From: B10-G9 sp963712165
GTDB lineage: Bacteria; Chloroflexota; Anaerolineae; Anaerolineales; UBA11858
Assembly: GCA_963712165.1 (NCBI GenBank)
Contig: CAVQGY010000001.1
Span: forward strand, 434,001-498,000
Direction of reading: 5' to 3'
DNA length: 64,000 bases
Part shown: in pieces, positions 53,384-61,431 of the stretch
Position numbering within the stretch: the first letter of the stretch is position 1
Layout: every line of letters begins with the position of its first letter
Notes under the pieces: model-generated
Told to the model about the DNA's origin: nothing
Databases searched by the model: none
Seen by the model: only the letters and a program-made list of their open reading frames with translations
Made by a program: the position numbers and the translations under genes

Positions 53384-53773
53384 CTAATTCTCTGTTTCAC
53401 CCTCACCAAGCCCATAAAGCCCGGCTTTGAGGACCTTCAAGGGCAGCAGGGCGCATTTCAACCGGACCGGGCCCAATTCGATCCCCAGATTGTTCAGGAC
53501 ATCGTCCTTGCCAAGGGTTTTAATATCATCGATATTCTTCCCCAGGATTGATTCGATCAAGAGGTCGGCTGAGGCCTGAGATATCGCACAGCCCTCACCG
53601 CTGAACAGTGCCTCAGTTACCACACCTTCCGCATTCAGACGCACGTCGATTTGAATATGATCTCCGCAGGCAGGATTATCATCCTCATAGCTGAAATCAT
53701 TCGGATCGAGCTCGCCCCTGTAGTGAGGTGATTTATAGCGCTCAATGATCAATTCACGATAAAAATCATCCAT
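53384..53773 (-). CDS. sufU: SufU, Fe-S assembly scaffold or sulfur-transfer protein
   Basis: 129 residues of the IscU/NifU-N fold. The three metal-ligand cysteines are C36 (NPACGD, with D38), C62 (GEGCAIS) and C107 (RLKCALLP). In Gram-positive bacteria zinc-bound SufU accepts sulfur from SufS and passes it to SufBCD. It is the last gene of the suf operon, 20 bp after sufS, which fits that role. Confidence 0.93.
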   Translation of the reverse strand: MDDFYRELIIERYKSPHYRGELDPNDFSYEDDNPACGDHIQIDVRLNAEGVVTEALFSGEGCAISQASADLLIESILGKNIDDIKTLGKDDVLNNLGIELGPVRLKCALLPLKVLKAGLYGLGEGETEN

Positions 53774-53793
53774 ACCCTAATCCTTACTTTCCA

Positions 53794-55038
53794 TCAATCA
53801 AATATAGATTTGACTTTGTAGATACCTTCAACCAAGCGGTCTATCTCTTCCTGTGTATTGTAGAAATACATGCTCGCCCTGGAAGTTGCCGGCAGATCAA
53901 ATTTCATGTGGAGGGGCTGGGCACAGTGATGGCCAGCTCTGACTGCGATCCCGTCGTTATCCAGTACCTGGGCTACATCGTGAGGGTGGATCCCATCCAT
54001 GAAAAAGGAGATCACACCGCCTTTATCCTCAATTCCCGGCCCCAAGATATGCAAATTTGGAATCAAGGATAACTTCTCAATAGCATATCCGGTGAGTATC
54101 CTTTCCTGTTTTTCCACTTCAGCCATACCGATTTGGGACAGATAATCGACAGCAGCCCCAAAACCAATCGCTTCTGCAATAGCCGGGGTTCCAGCCTCAA
54201 ATTTATGCGGCAGGTCATTGGTTTTGAAGGATCGAAGTTCGACCCTCTTGATCATATCGCCCCCACCAAGGAATGGGGGCATCTCATCCAGTAATTCTCG
54301 CCTTCCAAATAAGATGCCAATGCCTGTTGGTCCTACCATTTTATGGGCAGAAAAAGCATAGAAATCCGCCTCAAGAGCTGAAAGATCAACCGGGAAATGG
54401 GGGACTGATTGGGCGCCATCCACCAATGTCACCGCACCAGCGGATTTAGCTTTAGCCAGCATATCCTCCAGGGGATTGATTGTGCCCAGCACATTGGACA
54501 TATGCGTAATGGCCAGCAGCTTCGGTTCCTGTTCAAGAAGATTTTGAAAGACATCTAAGTCCAGCGTTCCCTGGGGAGTGACCGGAATGAACTCCAGCCT
54601 AAGTGATAATTGACCAGCCAGGATCTGCCAGGGAACCAGGTTAGAATGGTGTTCCATTTCTGTGAGCAGGATCATATCACCAGCCTTCAGAAAAGTCCTT
54701 CCCCAGGAATGGGCGACCAGATTGATGGATTCTGTCGTATTGCGAGTGAAGATCAATTCTTCCGGTGAGGGAGCTTGGATAAAATCCGCTATTTTCTGGC
54801 GGGCGTTTTCATAAGCATAAGTAGCTTCCTCAGCCAACCGATGGATTCCGCGATGGATATTGGCGTTCATCTCCTGATAGAAGTGCCCCATAGCATCGAT
54901 CACTGCATTCGGTTTTTGACTGGTTGCTGCAGAATCAAGATAGATCAGGGGAACACCGGGCCGCACTTCACGGCTTAACAGGGGAAAATCCTCCCTGATT
55001 TGCTGGACATTGAATCCTGCGTTTACAGTGGGGGCCAT
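53794..55038 (-). CDS. sufS: Cysteine desulfurase SufS
   Basis: 414 residues, group II desulfurase that removes sulfur from cysteine using pyridoxal phosphate. Visible are YLDSAATSQKP, TRNTTESINLVA, TEMEHHSNLVPW, the PLP-lysine region FYAFSAHKMVGPTG and the active-site loop RAGHHCAQPLH with the catalytic Cys. Its sulfur goes to SufU, encoded next. Confidence 0.95.
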   Translation of the reverse strand: MAPTVNAGFNVQQIREDFPLLSREVRPGVPLIYLDSAATSQKPNAVIDAMGHFYQEMNANIHRGIHRLAEEATYAYENARQKIADFIQAPSPEELIFTRNTTESINLVAHSWGRTFLKAGDMILLTEMEHHSNLVPWQILAGQLSLRLEFIPVTPQGTLDLDVFQNLLEQEPKLLAITHMSNVLGTINPLEDMLAKAKSAGAVTLVDGAQSVPHFPVDLSALEADFYAFSAHKMVGPTGIGILFGRRELLDEMPPFLGGGDMIKRVELRSFKTNDLPHKFEAGTPAIAEAIGFGAAVDYLSQIGMAEVEKQERILTGYAIEKLSLIPNLHILGPGIEDKGGVISFFMDGIHPHDVAQVLDNDGIAVRAGHHCAQPLHMKFDLPATSRASMYFYNTQEEIDRLVEGIYKVKSIFD

Positions 55039-55080
55039 TAGCTTGGGTTCCTTTTTCTTTGACTAGCAGCAGGGTCTAAC

Positions 55081-55359
55081 TCAGGAATTCGCCCGCCTTC
55101 GTTTGAGAGGTCGGCGAATATTATGGGATCCTATGGCACACCACAAGACCCGGTCAGGCACCATCCAACCATCTGTCAAATAGACATTTTTATGAAACTG
55201 AACAGCAACTTTCTTATGACCCCTTTTTACAACCACACCTTCTAGCCAATCACGGACGCGATCATCTTCCAGGTCATGGTCACAAAGCACTTCTACATGA
55301 TCTCCAATCTCGAAATCTTTCTCATTCTCGGGTGGTCCGGAAAATGGGACTGTTGACAA
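55081..55359 (-). CDS. Small unknown protein inside the suf operon, TTG start
   Basis: 92 residues from a TTG at 55359 with GGAGG five bases upstream; an ATG at 55377 is in frame but has no such site. The middle looks like a small beta barrel (FEIGDHVEVLCDHD, DWLEGVVVKRGHKKVAVQFHKNVYL), reminiscent of SH3/KOW modules. The C-terminus is very basic (RRPLKRRRANS), suggesting nucleic-acid contact. Located between sufD and sufS on the same strand. I do not recognise the family, and a role in Fe-S assembly is only implied by position. Confidence 0.6.
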   Translation of the reverse strand: MSTVPFSGPPENEKDFEIGDHVEVLCDHDLEDDRVRDWLEGVVVKRGHKKVAVQFHKNVYLTDGWMVPDRVLWCAIGSHNIRRPLKRRRANS

Positions 55360-55446
55360 AAGAACCTCCAAAATCATGCGATTAACAAAGCTATTCTATC
55401 AGTCTTCGTAAAATTGTGAATACCAAAGGCTGATCAAATCATAATA

Positions 55447-56763
55447 TCAACTCACCAGCCGCTGTCTTATGTTTTCCCACAGGTTTTCTCCCACGGAAGG
55501 AACTGAGAACCGGTTGATAATATCGTTGAAAAATCCCTGGACCACTAATTGTTCTGCTTCTGCTCTCGGCAGACCCCGTGAGAGAAGATAAAAGAGTTGT
55601 TCTTCGTCAATCTTACCCACAGTGGAGCCGTGAGTACAGCGAACATCATCATTTAAAATCTCCAGGCCGGGGATGGAATCTGATCGAGCACCTGGATCAA
55701 GCACCAGATTGCGGTTTGCCTGATAACCATCGATGTGCTGGGCGCCTTCTGCTACAAAGATCATCCCTCTCCAGACGGATCGACTCTCACCATTCAGGGC
55801 ACCCTTAAACAGCAAGTCACTGGTTGTCCAGGGAGCCAGGTGCCGCTGCAAGGTGTTATAGGATAAGTGCTGATCCCGATCAGCAAAGAACATGCCTGAA
55901 ACCCGTCCTTCTGCGCCTTTCCCCACCAGATCCAGGGCTACAAAATGTTTTGATAGCTTGGATCCCAGGGCGCCAATTTCCCACTTTAGATTCCCATCCC
56001 GCTCAACCAGGGCTTTTTTATGGCCAAAACTCCAGACTTTACTGCCAAAATTCTGCAGCTCAGTGACCTGAAGACTGGCATTTGGGCCAACATAGATCTC
56101 CAGGTTTTCGCCTGCCAGAGAGGGGCTTCCCTGATCCGCGGGGGAGACTGTCTCCTGGAGATAGTTCAATGATGCGCCCTCCTCCAGGTATATCAGGGTT
56201 TGGAAGAAATGGGCTGTACCATCTCCCGGGTAAGAGATTATCCCAAAGAGGGGTGAATCAACTACTATTCCCTTGGGCAGATAGATAAATATACCCTCCC
56301 GACTGAATGCCGCGGTTGCTGCTGCGAATAATCCCTCCTGGGGGGGGACGACCTTTCCAAGGATCTTTTTCACTAACTGGGGATGCTGCTGAGCAGCATC
56401 TGTCAGGCTGCTGAAAATTACGCCTTTTTCCTTGAGAGTATCCGCCTGGAAGACACTCACACCAGAAGGAGAGAGATGAATGTGGGGATAATGATCAAGA
56501 TCAAGGACATCGATCATCGATCCAGTTTGGCTCCCCAGCTCCGCTTCACTCTGTGAGCCGTTGACCAGGCTCAAGGAATCAAAATTCAGACCGGTGAGGG
56601 AGGTTCGATTCCAGGCTTCGTCCTTTAAGGTCGGAAAGGGAAATGTTCGGTAGGTATCCCAGGCAGCAGCCCTATATTCCTTCAGCGGCTTTGGGACCTC
56701 CGGGCTGGTCAGAACCATTTCACGGGTAAAGGGAAGTCCTTTCTGTACTTGTTTTCTTGCCAT
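55447..56763 (-). CDS. sufD: SufD, Fe-S cluster assembly scaffold subunit
   Basis: 438 residues. The SufB/SufD core is seen in GIFIYLPKGIVVDSPLFGI, the right-handed beta-helix region and the C-terminal RCTHGSTVGKIDEEQLFYLLSRGLPRAEAEQLVVQGFF, the family's best conserved segment. It partners SufB and SufC in the SufBCD scaffold. It starts 12 bp after sufB. Confidence 0.94.
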   Translation of the reverse strand: MARKQVQKGLPFTREMVLTSPEVPKPLKEYRAAAWDTYRTFPFPTLKDEAWNRTSLTGLNFDSLSLVNGSQSEAELGSQTGSMIDVLDLDHYPHIHLSPSGVSVFQADTLKEKGVIFSSLTDAAQQHPQLVKKILGKVVPPQEGLFAAATAAFSREGIFIYLPKGIVVDSPLFGIISYPGDGTAHFFQTLIYLEEGASLNYLQETVSPADQGSPSLAGENLEIYVGPNASLQVTELQNFGSKVWSFGHKKALVERDGNLKWEIGALGSKLSKHFVALDLVGKGAEGRVSGMFFADRDQHLSYNTLQRHLAPWTTSDLLFKGALNGESRSVWRGMIFVAEGAQHIDGYQANRNLVLDPGARSDSIPGLEILNDDVRCTHGSTVGKIDEEQLFYLLSRGLPRAEAEQLVVQGFFNDIINRFSVPSVGENLWENIRQRLVS

Positions 56764-56775
56764 ATTATTCCTTCG

Positions 56776-58182
56776 TTAACCGATCGACCCTTCCATCTGG
56801 AGCTGGATCAAGCGGTTCATTTCAATTGCATATTCCATAGGCAGCTCTTTTACCAGCGGCTCAATGAATCCAGAAACAACCATACTGGTTGCTTCTTCCT
56901 CGCTCAACCCCCGGCTCATCAAATAAAATAACTGCTCATCCTCCACCTTGGATACTGATGCTTCATGTCCTATGGTCACATCCTGCTCATCCACTTCGAT
57001 ATAGGGATAGGTATCCGACCTGGAATGATCATCCAGCAGCAGTGCATCACAAACCACATTGGATTTCACATTGGTGCTGCCTTTATTAACTCGCAATAAC
57101 CCGCGGTAGGATGCCCGACCCCCATCCTTGCTGATCGATTTGGAGATGATCTTGCTCGTAGTATCTGGTGCCAAATGCATTACCTTACCACCAGTATCAT
57201 GGTGCTGACCTTTGCCGGAGAAGGCCATAGAAAGGATCTCCCCATGAGCACCTTTTCCCATCAACATACAGGAAGGGTATTTCATGGTAATTTTTGAACC
57301 CAGATTGGCATCCACCCACTCCATAGTTCCACGTTCTTCCACCCGGGCACGCTGAGTGACCAGGTTATAAACATTATTGGACCAATTCTGAATGGTGGAG
57401 TATCTCACCCGGGCGTTCTTCTTGACCACGATTTCGATCACACCACTATGAAATGAATCGGTTGTATATTGTGGTGCTGTGCAGCCCTCCACATAGTGGA
57501 CCTGGGATCCTTCATCCGCAATGATCAGGGTGCGCTCGAATTGACCGATATTGGCCACATTCAACCGGAAATATGCCTGGAGAGGCAAATCCACTTTCAA
57601 TCCTGGTGGAATATAGACAAATGACCCACCAGACCAAACTGCACTGTTCAGGGCGGCATATTTATTATCCGTGAAGGGGATAATGGTCCCAAAATACTCC
57701 CGGAAAAGATCGGGGTGCTCTTTAAGTCCGTTTTCAATGCTTTTAAAAATGACCCCCTGCTCTGCCAGCTGTTCATGAATGCTGTGATAGATCATTTCGG
57801 ATTCATACTGGGCACCCACACCCGCCAGGAATTTTTGCTCCGCTTCCGGAATACCCAGACGGTCGAAGGTGTTTTTGATCGAATCGGGAATGTCATCCCA
57901 GGAACTCTCTTCTTTCTCTGTGGGCTTGACGTAATAATAGATATCGTCCAGATCAAGTGTGGATAGATCAGGTCCCCAGGTTGGGGTAGGCCTGGTCAGA
58001 AAGTGTTTCAGGGCCTTTAACCGGAATTTCAGCATCCATTCCGGTTCATTCTTCAGTTTAGAAATCTGCCGGACAATATCCTCATCCAACCCTTTTTTGC
58101 TCTTGAAGACATGGACCTCGGGATCCTTAAAACCGTATTTATATTCACTAATACTATCAATTAATTTTTCGTCTTTTGACAT
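56776..58182 (-). CDS. sufB: SufB, Fe-S cluster assembly scaffold
   Basis: 468 residues, typical length. Visible are YKYGFKDPEVHVFKSKKGLDEDIV, SFVYIPPGLKVDLPLQAYFRLN, YVEGCTAPQYTTDSFHSGVIEIV with the conserved Cys region, and IGHEASVSKVEDEQLFYLMSRGL near the end. SufB is the main site of cluster assembly. GGAGATCTCCTC lies just before the ATG. Confidence 0.96.
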   Translation of the reverse strand: MSKDEKLIDSISEYKYGFKDPEVHVFKSKKGLDEDIVRQISKLKNEPEWMLKFRLKALKHFLTRPTPTWGPDLSTLDLDDIYYYVKPTEKEESSWDDIPDSIKNTFDRLGIPEAEQKFLAGVGAQYESEMIYHSIHEQLAEQGVIFKSIENGLKEHPDLFREYFGTIIPFTDNKYAALNSAVWSGGSFVYIPPGLKVDLPLQAYFRLNVANIGQFERTLIIADEGSQVHYVEGCTAPQYTTDSFHSGVIEIVVKKNARVRYSTIQNWSNNVYNLVTQRARVEERGTMEWVDANLGSKITMKYPSCMLMGKGAHGEILSMAFSGKGQHHDTGGKVMHLAPDTTSKIISKSISKDGGRASYRGLLRVNKGSTNVKSNVVCDALLLDDHSRSDTYPYIEVDEQDVTIGHEASVSKVEDEQLFYLMSRGLSEEEATSMVVSGFIEPLVKELPMEYAIEMNRLIQLQMEGSIG

Positions 58183-58230
58183 GAGGAGATCTCCTGGTTC
58201 TGCAGCTTTGGAAATACTATTTGAAACCGA

Positions 58231-58995
58231 TCAGGCTGCGTGTTTTTCCCGAAGCCATTCGTATCCCTCATCTTCAAGCCGCAGAGCAAGCTCAGGTCCA
58301 CCGGATTGAACGAGTTTACCGTTTAACATCACATGAACGAAATCAGGTTTGATATAGTTCAGGATCCGCTGGTAATGAGTGATCACCAGCACACCCTGAT
58401 TTTCTTTATTGATCTTGTTTACGCCATCTGCGACGATCTTAAGAGCGTCAATATCAAGACCTGAATCTGTCTCATCCAAGATTGAGATTTTGGGCTCCAG
58501 GGCTGCCATCTGCAGGATCTCTACTCGCTTCTTCTCACCTCCGGAAAAGCCATCGTTTAGATACCTGCCTGCAAAGGATTCATCCATCTCCAGCAAGGCC
58601 ATTTTTTCCTTGAGCCTCTTCCTGAATTCCGGAATTGAGATGCCTTTATCTTCCGGATCTCGGTGTTTTCTATGGGCATTGATCGCCATTCGCAGGAAAT
58701 TCGCTACCGATACGCCCGGTACAGCAACAGGATACTGAAAAGCCAGGAACAACCCCAGTGCAGAGCGCTCATTTGGATCCAGATCCAGCAGGTTTTCCCC
58801 ATTCAGGGTCGCCTCGCCTTTCGTGATCTCATATTTGGGGTGCCCCATAAGAGCATAGGCCAGGGTTGATTTCCCCGTACCATTCGGCCCCATCACAGCA
58901 TGCACTTCACCAGATTTAATGGTCAAGGTCACACCTTTTAATATTTCTGTATCCTCAACACGAACATGAAGGTTTTTTACTACCAATTCAGACAT
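58231..58995 (-). CDS. sufC: SufC ATPase
   Basis: 254 residues from the ATG at 58995, preceded by GGAGTG; the frame runs on to 59058 but would cross the promoter. ABC-type ATPase with Walker A MGPNGTGKSTLA, signature NDGFSGGEKKRVEILQ, Walker B ISILDETDSGLDIDAL and the H-loop VITHYQRIL. It powers the SufBCD complex in the cytoplasm. First gene of the suf operon. Confidence 0.96.
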   Translation of the reverse strand: MSELVVKNLHVRVEDTEILKGVTLTIKSGEVHAVMGPNGTGKSTLAYALMGHPKYEITKGEATLNGENLLDLDPNERSALGLFLAFQYPVAVPGVSVANFLRMAINAHRKHRDPEDKGISIPEFRKRLKEKMALLEMDESFAGRYLNDGFSGGEKKRVEILQMAALEPKISILDETDSGLDIDALKIVADGVNKINKENQGVLVITHYQRILNYIKPDFVHVMLNGKLVQSGGPELALRLEDEGYEWLREKHAA

Positions 58996-59048
58996 AATTG
59001 AAACACTCCATACATTCTGAACCATTATTGGCTGGTTTTGACTGGCAA

Positions 59049-59077
59049 ATTGTAGCACAATTGGGCCGATAAGTCAA
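59049..59077 (-). promoter_or_regulatory. Promoter of the suf operon
   Basis: On the minus strand TTGACT (59077 to 59072), a 17-bp spacer and TACAAT (59054 to 59049). It lies 54 bp before the sufC ATG and faces away from the sufR promoter. Confidence 0.8.
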
Positions 59078-59085
59078 TATTTACG

Positions 59086-59105
59086 ATAATTATGATAATA
59101 ATTAT
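59086..59105. promoter_or_regulatory. AT-rich palindromic region, candidate SufR operator
   Basis: ATAATTAT, itself a perfect palindrome, occurs at 59086-59093 and 59098-59105, 12 bp apart, between the divergent -35 boxes of sufC and sufR and touching the sufR -35. The place is ideal for a repressor of both genes. It does not match the CAAC-N6-GTTG site known for cyanobacterial SufR. Confidence 0.5.
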
Positions 59106-59133
59106 TGACATATACCCCTTTCAATGATAGACT
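59105..59133 (+). promoter_or_regulatory. Promoter of sufR
   Basis: A perfect TTGACA (59105-59110), a 17-bp spacer and TAGACT (59128-59133), 24 bp before the ATG at 59158. Confidence 0.75.
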
Positions 59134-59157
59134 TTCTTGTGATAAACGAGGGCAACT

Positions 59158-59778
59158 ATGAGCAATAACACCCGTAGCAGGGTCTTACGGTCCCTGCTTC
59201 TCAATCAGAAGAGGACCGTAAACGAGCTGGCTGATGCAGTCGATATCAATCCGATTTCCGTGCGCCATCATGTCAACAAGCTCGAAGCCGAGGGATTAAT
59301 CCAATCCATTGAAGAAAGACATGGTGTCGGCCGGCCTCGATTGATCTACAGCTTGACCAATAAGGGTATGGAACAGTTTCCCCAACGCTATTTGCAGCTT
59401 ACTCTGCGCCTGCTGGAACAGCTCAAAACCAGCCTGCCGGAAAAGGTACTGGGCGAATTATTCAAAGAGGTCGCTGAGGGGATCGCTGATGACTTGACCG
59501 GGCAGATCGATCTGGATCAGCTAAGCTTAAAAGAGCGCCTGGAACTGCTCCAGGAAGCACTGGTTTCAGAAGGATTTATGGTCTCGTTGGAAGAAGATGA
59601 AAGGTATTTCTACATAGTTGAAGCTAGCTGTCCTTATCATCACGTGGGGGAGAATTATCCGGAAGTCTGTGTCGTTGACAAGGAATTGATCGCGCATTTT
59701 GCTGCCAGCCGCCCGGAGCGGATAGAGTGCATCCTCGACGGGGACAAACAGTGCAAATACACGATCAAGAGGAATTAA
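59158..59778 (+). CDS. sufR: SufR-like winged-helix regulator with four-cysteine C-terminal region
   Basis: 206 residues. The N-terminal helix-turn-helix (RSLLLNQKRTVNELADAVDINPISVRHHVNKLEAEGLI) belongs to the ArsR/DeoR-like set that includes SufR. The C-terminal half carries Cys158, Cys171, Cys191 and Cys199, able to hold an Fe-S cluster. In cyanobacteria and actinobacteria SufR represses suf genes when its cluster is present. Divergence from sufC across a 160-bp region supports the same job here. Confidence 0.85.
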   Translation: MSNNTRSRVLRSLLLNQKRTVNELADAVDINPISVRHHVNKLEAEGLIQSIEERHGVGRPRLIYSLTNKGMEQFPQRYLQLTLRLLEQLKTSLPEKVLGELFKEVAEGIADDLTGQIDLDQLSLKERLELLQEALVSEGFMVSLEEDERYFYIVEASCPYHHVGENYPEVCVVDKELIAHFAASRPERIECILDGDKQCKYTIKRN

Positions 59779-59790
59779 TCAGAGGAAGCG

Positions 59791-60117
59791 ATGATCGTAG
59801 ATCAGTGGGATTTGGGAAAAAAAGACCGCGGATTGGCTGAAGAGCTGCATATCGCTCTCCAGGAAGTGATGGATCCAGAATTGGGGATGAATATCGTTCA
59901 GCTCGGTTTAGTAAGAAATGTCGAGATCAAAGACGATTCCGCATTGATCACAATGATCCTGACTACCCCTTTCTGCCCCTATGCGCCTCAACTCATGGAA
60001 GCCTGCCGGGGTAAAGCGGAGGAATTTCTGGGCATTCCCACAGGCATAGAAATGGGAAGGGAGTTCTGGGATAGATCGATGATGGAGGATGACGCTGTCG
60101 ACTGGGGGTTGTACTGA
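59791..60117 (+). CDS. sufT: SufT-like MIP18/DUF59 family protein
   Basis: 108 residues. The DUF59 motif DPELGMNIVQLGLV and the conserved Cys in TTPFCPYAPQL are present. Proteins of this type help Fe-S cluster maturation or transfer. It starts 12 bp after sufR, so regulator and maturation factor are made together, opposite the suf operon. The last ~25 residues (RSMMEDDAVDWGLY) are acidic, of a kind seen in stand-alone members. Confidence 0.88.
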   Translation: MIVDQWDLGKKDRGLAEELHIALQEVMDPELGMNIVQLGLVRNVEIKDDSALITMILTTPFCPYAPQLMEACRGKAEEFLGIPTGIEMGREFWDRSMMEDDAVDWGLY

Positions 60118-60273
60118 GATCAGCGATCAAACCTAAAGGGTCCCGCTAAATCTCTCACCGGACTCTAATACAATATCTGCCTGACTTGCGCCGGCCAACC
60201 TGTCTGGAACCCTTCTCAAATATCCCCTTCTATGCTAAACTCTCACTCGGTCATTTAACAAAATTACTTTCCG

Positions 60274-60323
60274 TTTCCAGCGTCCTGACCAGGCTGTCCG
60301 GAGACAAACCCGTGGAAAGGAGG
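60274..60323 (+). promoter_or_regulatory. Possible S6:S18 autoregulatory leader before rpsF
   Basis: TTTCCA (60274-60279) can pair with TGGAAA (60313-60318), which runs into the ribosome binding site AGGAGG (60318-60323). The enclosed 33 nt include CCG elements (60298-60300, 60310-60312). Known rpsF leaders bind the S6:S18 pair through a CCG bulge in such a stem. This is a position-and-shape match only; I did not fold it computationally. Confidence 0.35.
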
Positions 60324-60328
60324 ATAAG

Positions 60329-60616
60329 ATGCGAGATTACGAACTCGTCTTTATCATTACCCCGGATTTTGATGAAACCGCAATTGCGGAAATAGCTGAA
60401 AAAGTAAAAAGTTGGATCACAGATAGTGGTGGATCGATCGAGTCAATTGAAGAGTGGGGACGACAGAAATTGGCTTATCTGGTCAACAATCATAAAGAAG
60501 GCCACTATTTCCTGTTCAACATCAAGATCGAACCGACAGTAGTCGCTACCCTGGAGCGGAATTTCCGCCTACAGGAATCGGTTCTTCGCTTCCTGATTAT
60601 CAATCGGGAGGACTGA
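60329..60616 (+). CDS. rpsF: 30S ribosomal protein S6
   Basis: 95 residues with the S6 start MRDYELVFIITPDFDE, WGRQKLAYLVNNHKEGHYFLFN and the C-terminal ESVLRFLIIN. It binds S18 and 16S rRNA in the small subunit platform. Strong AGGAGG five bases before the ATG. First gene of the classic rpsF-ssb-rpsR group. Confidence 0.97.
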   Translation: MRDYELVFIITPDFDETAIAEIAEKVKSWITDSGGSIESIEEWGRQKLAYLVNNHKEGHYFLFNIKIEPTVVATLERNFRLQESVLRFLIINRED

Positions 60617-60686
60617 ACCTGGCAGAACCAGTGTTTGGTTCAGATAGAGGTCCTGGATCTTATTTCCCCTCTTTAAGGAGTACTAT

Positions 60687-61082
60687 ATGTCCCGAGGATT
60701 GAACAAAGTTATGCTCATCGGCAGGTTGGGCCAAGACCCAGAGATGCGCTATACCCCATCCGGAAAGCCTTTAACAAAATTCCAGATGGCAGTTAATCGA
60801 AATTGGACATCTTCCGACAACGAAAAAAAGACCGAAACAGAATGGTTTAATATCGTTTGTTGGGGAAAATTGGCAGAGATCTGCAATCAATACCTGAAAA
60901 AAGGCCTTCAGGTCTATGTCGAAGGTCGATTGCACTCCAGGCACTGGGTAGATGACAAGGGAGCCAATCATTCCGTTGTGGAAGTTGTTGCACAGGAAAT
61001 GATCTTTCTGGGAGGACCAAAGGAAATGGATGGGTCTGACCAGGCAGAAGATGTTATCCCGGAAAATGAATACCCTTTTTAA
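60687..61082 (+). CDS. ssb: Single-stranded DNA-binding protein
   Basis: 131 residues. OB-fold start RGLNKVMLIGRLGQDPEMRYTPSGKPLTKFQMAVNRNW, TEWFNIVCWGKLAEIC and the acidic tip ENEYPF, equivalent to the DDIPF tail that recruits partner proteins. The tail linker is short. It lies between rpsF and rpsR as in many bacteria. Confidence 0.97.
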   Translation: MSRGLNKVMLIGRLGQDPEMRYTPSGKPLTKFQMAVNRNWTSSDNEKKTETEWFNIVCWGKLAEICNQYLKKGLQVYVEGRLHSRHWVDDKGANHSVVEVVAQEMIFLGGPKEMDGSDQAEDVIPENEYPF

Positions 61083-61119
61083 GTAAACAAGAAATCGTAT
61101 CCTTGGTAAGGAGTACAGC

Positions 61120-61383
61120 ATGGCAGAGAGAGAGAGAACAAGAAATAGATATAACAGTGATGAGTATCCGCAAGATAGGCAATGTCGATTTTGCACAAGC
61201 CCGAAAATGCAAATTGATTATAAGGACCTTGAAACCCTCGGTCGCTTCGTGAGTGATCATGGTAAGATCCGCTCCCGACGGCAAACTGGCACCTGTGCAA
61301 AACATCAGCGCAAACTGGCGAGGGAAATCAAAAGGGCACGCCACCTCGCCCTCCTTCCTTTTACTGGCGAATCTTTGCGTTAA
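61120..61383 (+). CDS. rpsR: 30S ribosomal protein S18
   Basis: 87 residues. QCRFC, IDYKDLETLGRFVSDHGKIRSRRQTGTCAKHQRKLAREIKRARHLALLPF is the S18 core, quoted here as its key parts CRFC, IDYKD, GTCAKHQR and RARHLALLPF. Four Cys/His positions suggest the zinc-binding C+ form. Directly after ssb. Confidence 0.97.
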   Translation: MAERERTRNRYNSDEYPQDRQCRFCTSPKMQIDYKDLETLGRFVSDHGKIRSRRQTGTCAKHQRKLAREIKRARHLALLPFTGESLR

Positions 61384-61431
61384 GCGGACACTTTAAAATA
61401 AAACGGATCAGCCAAAAAAAAGAGAAACCCT

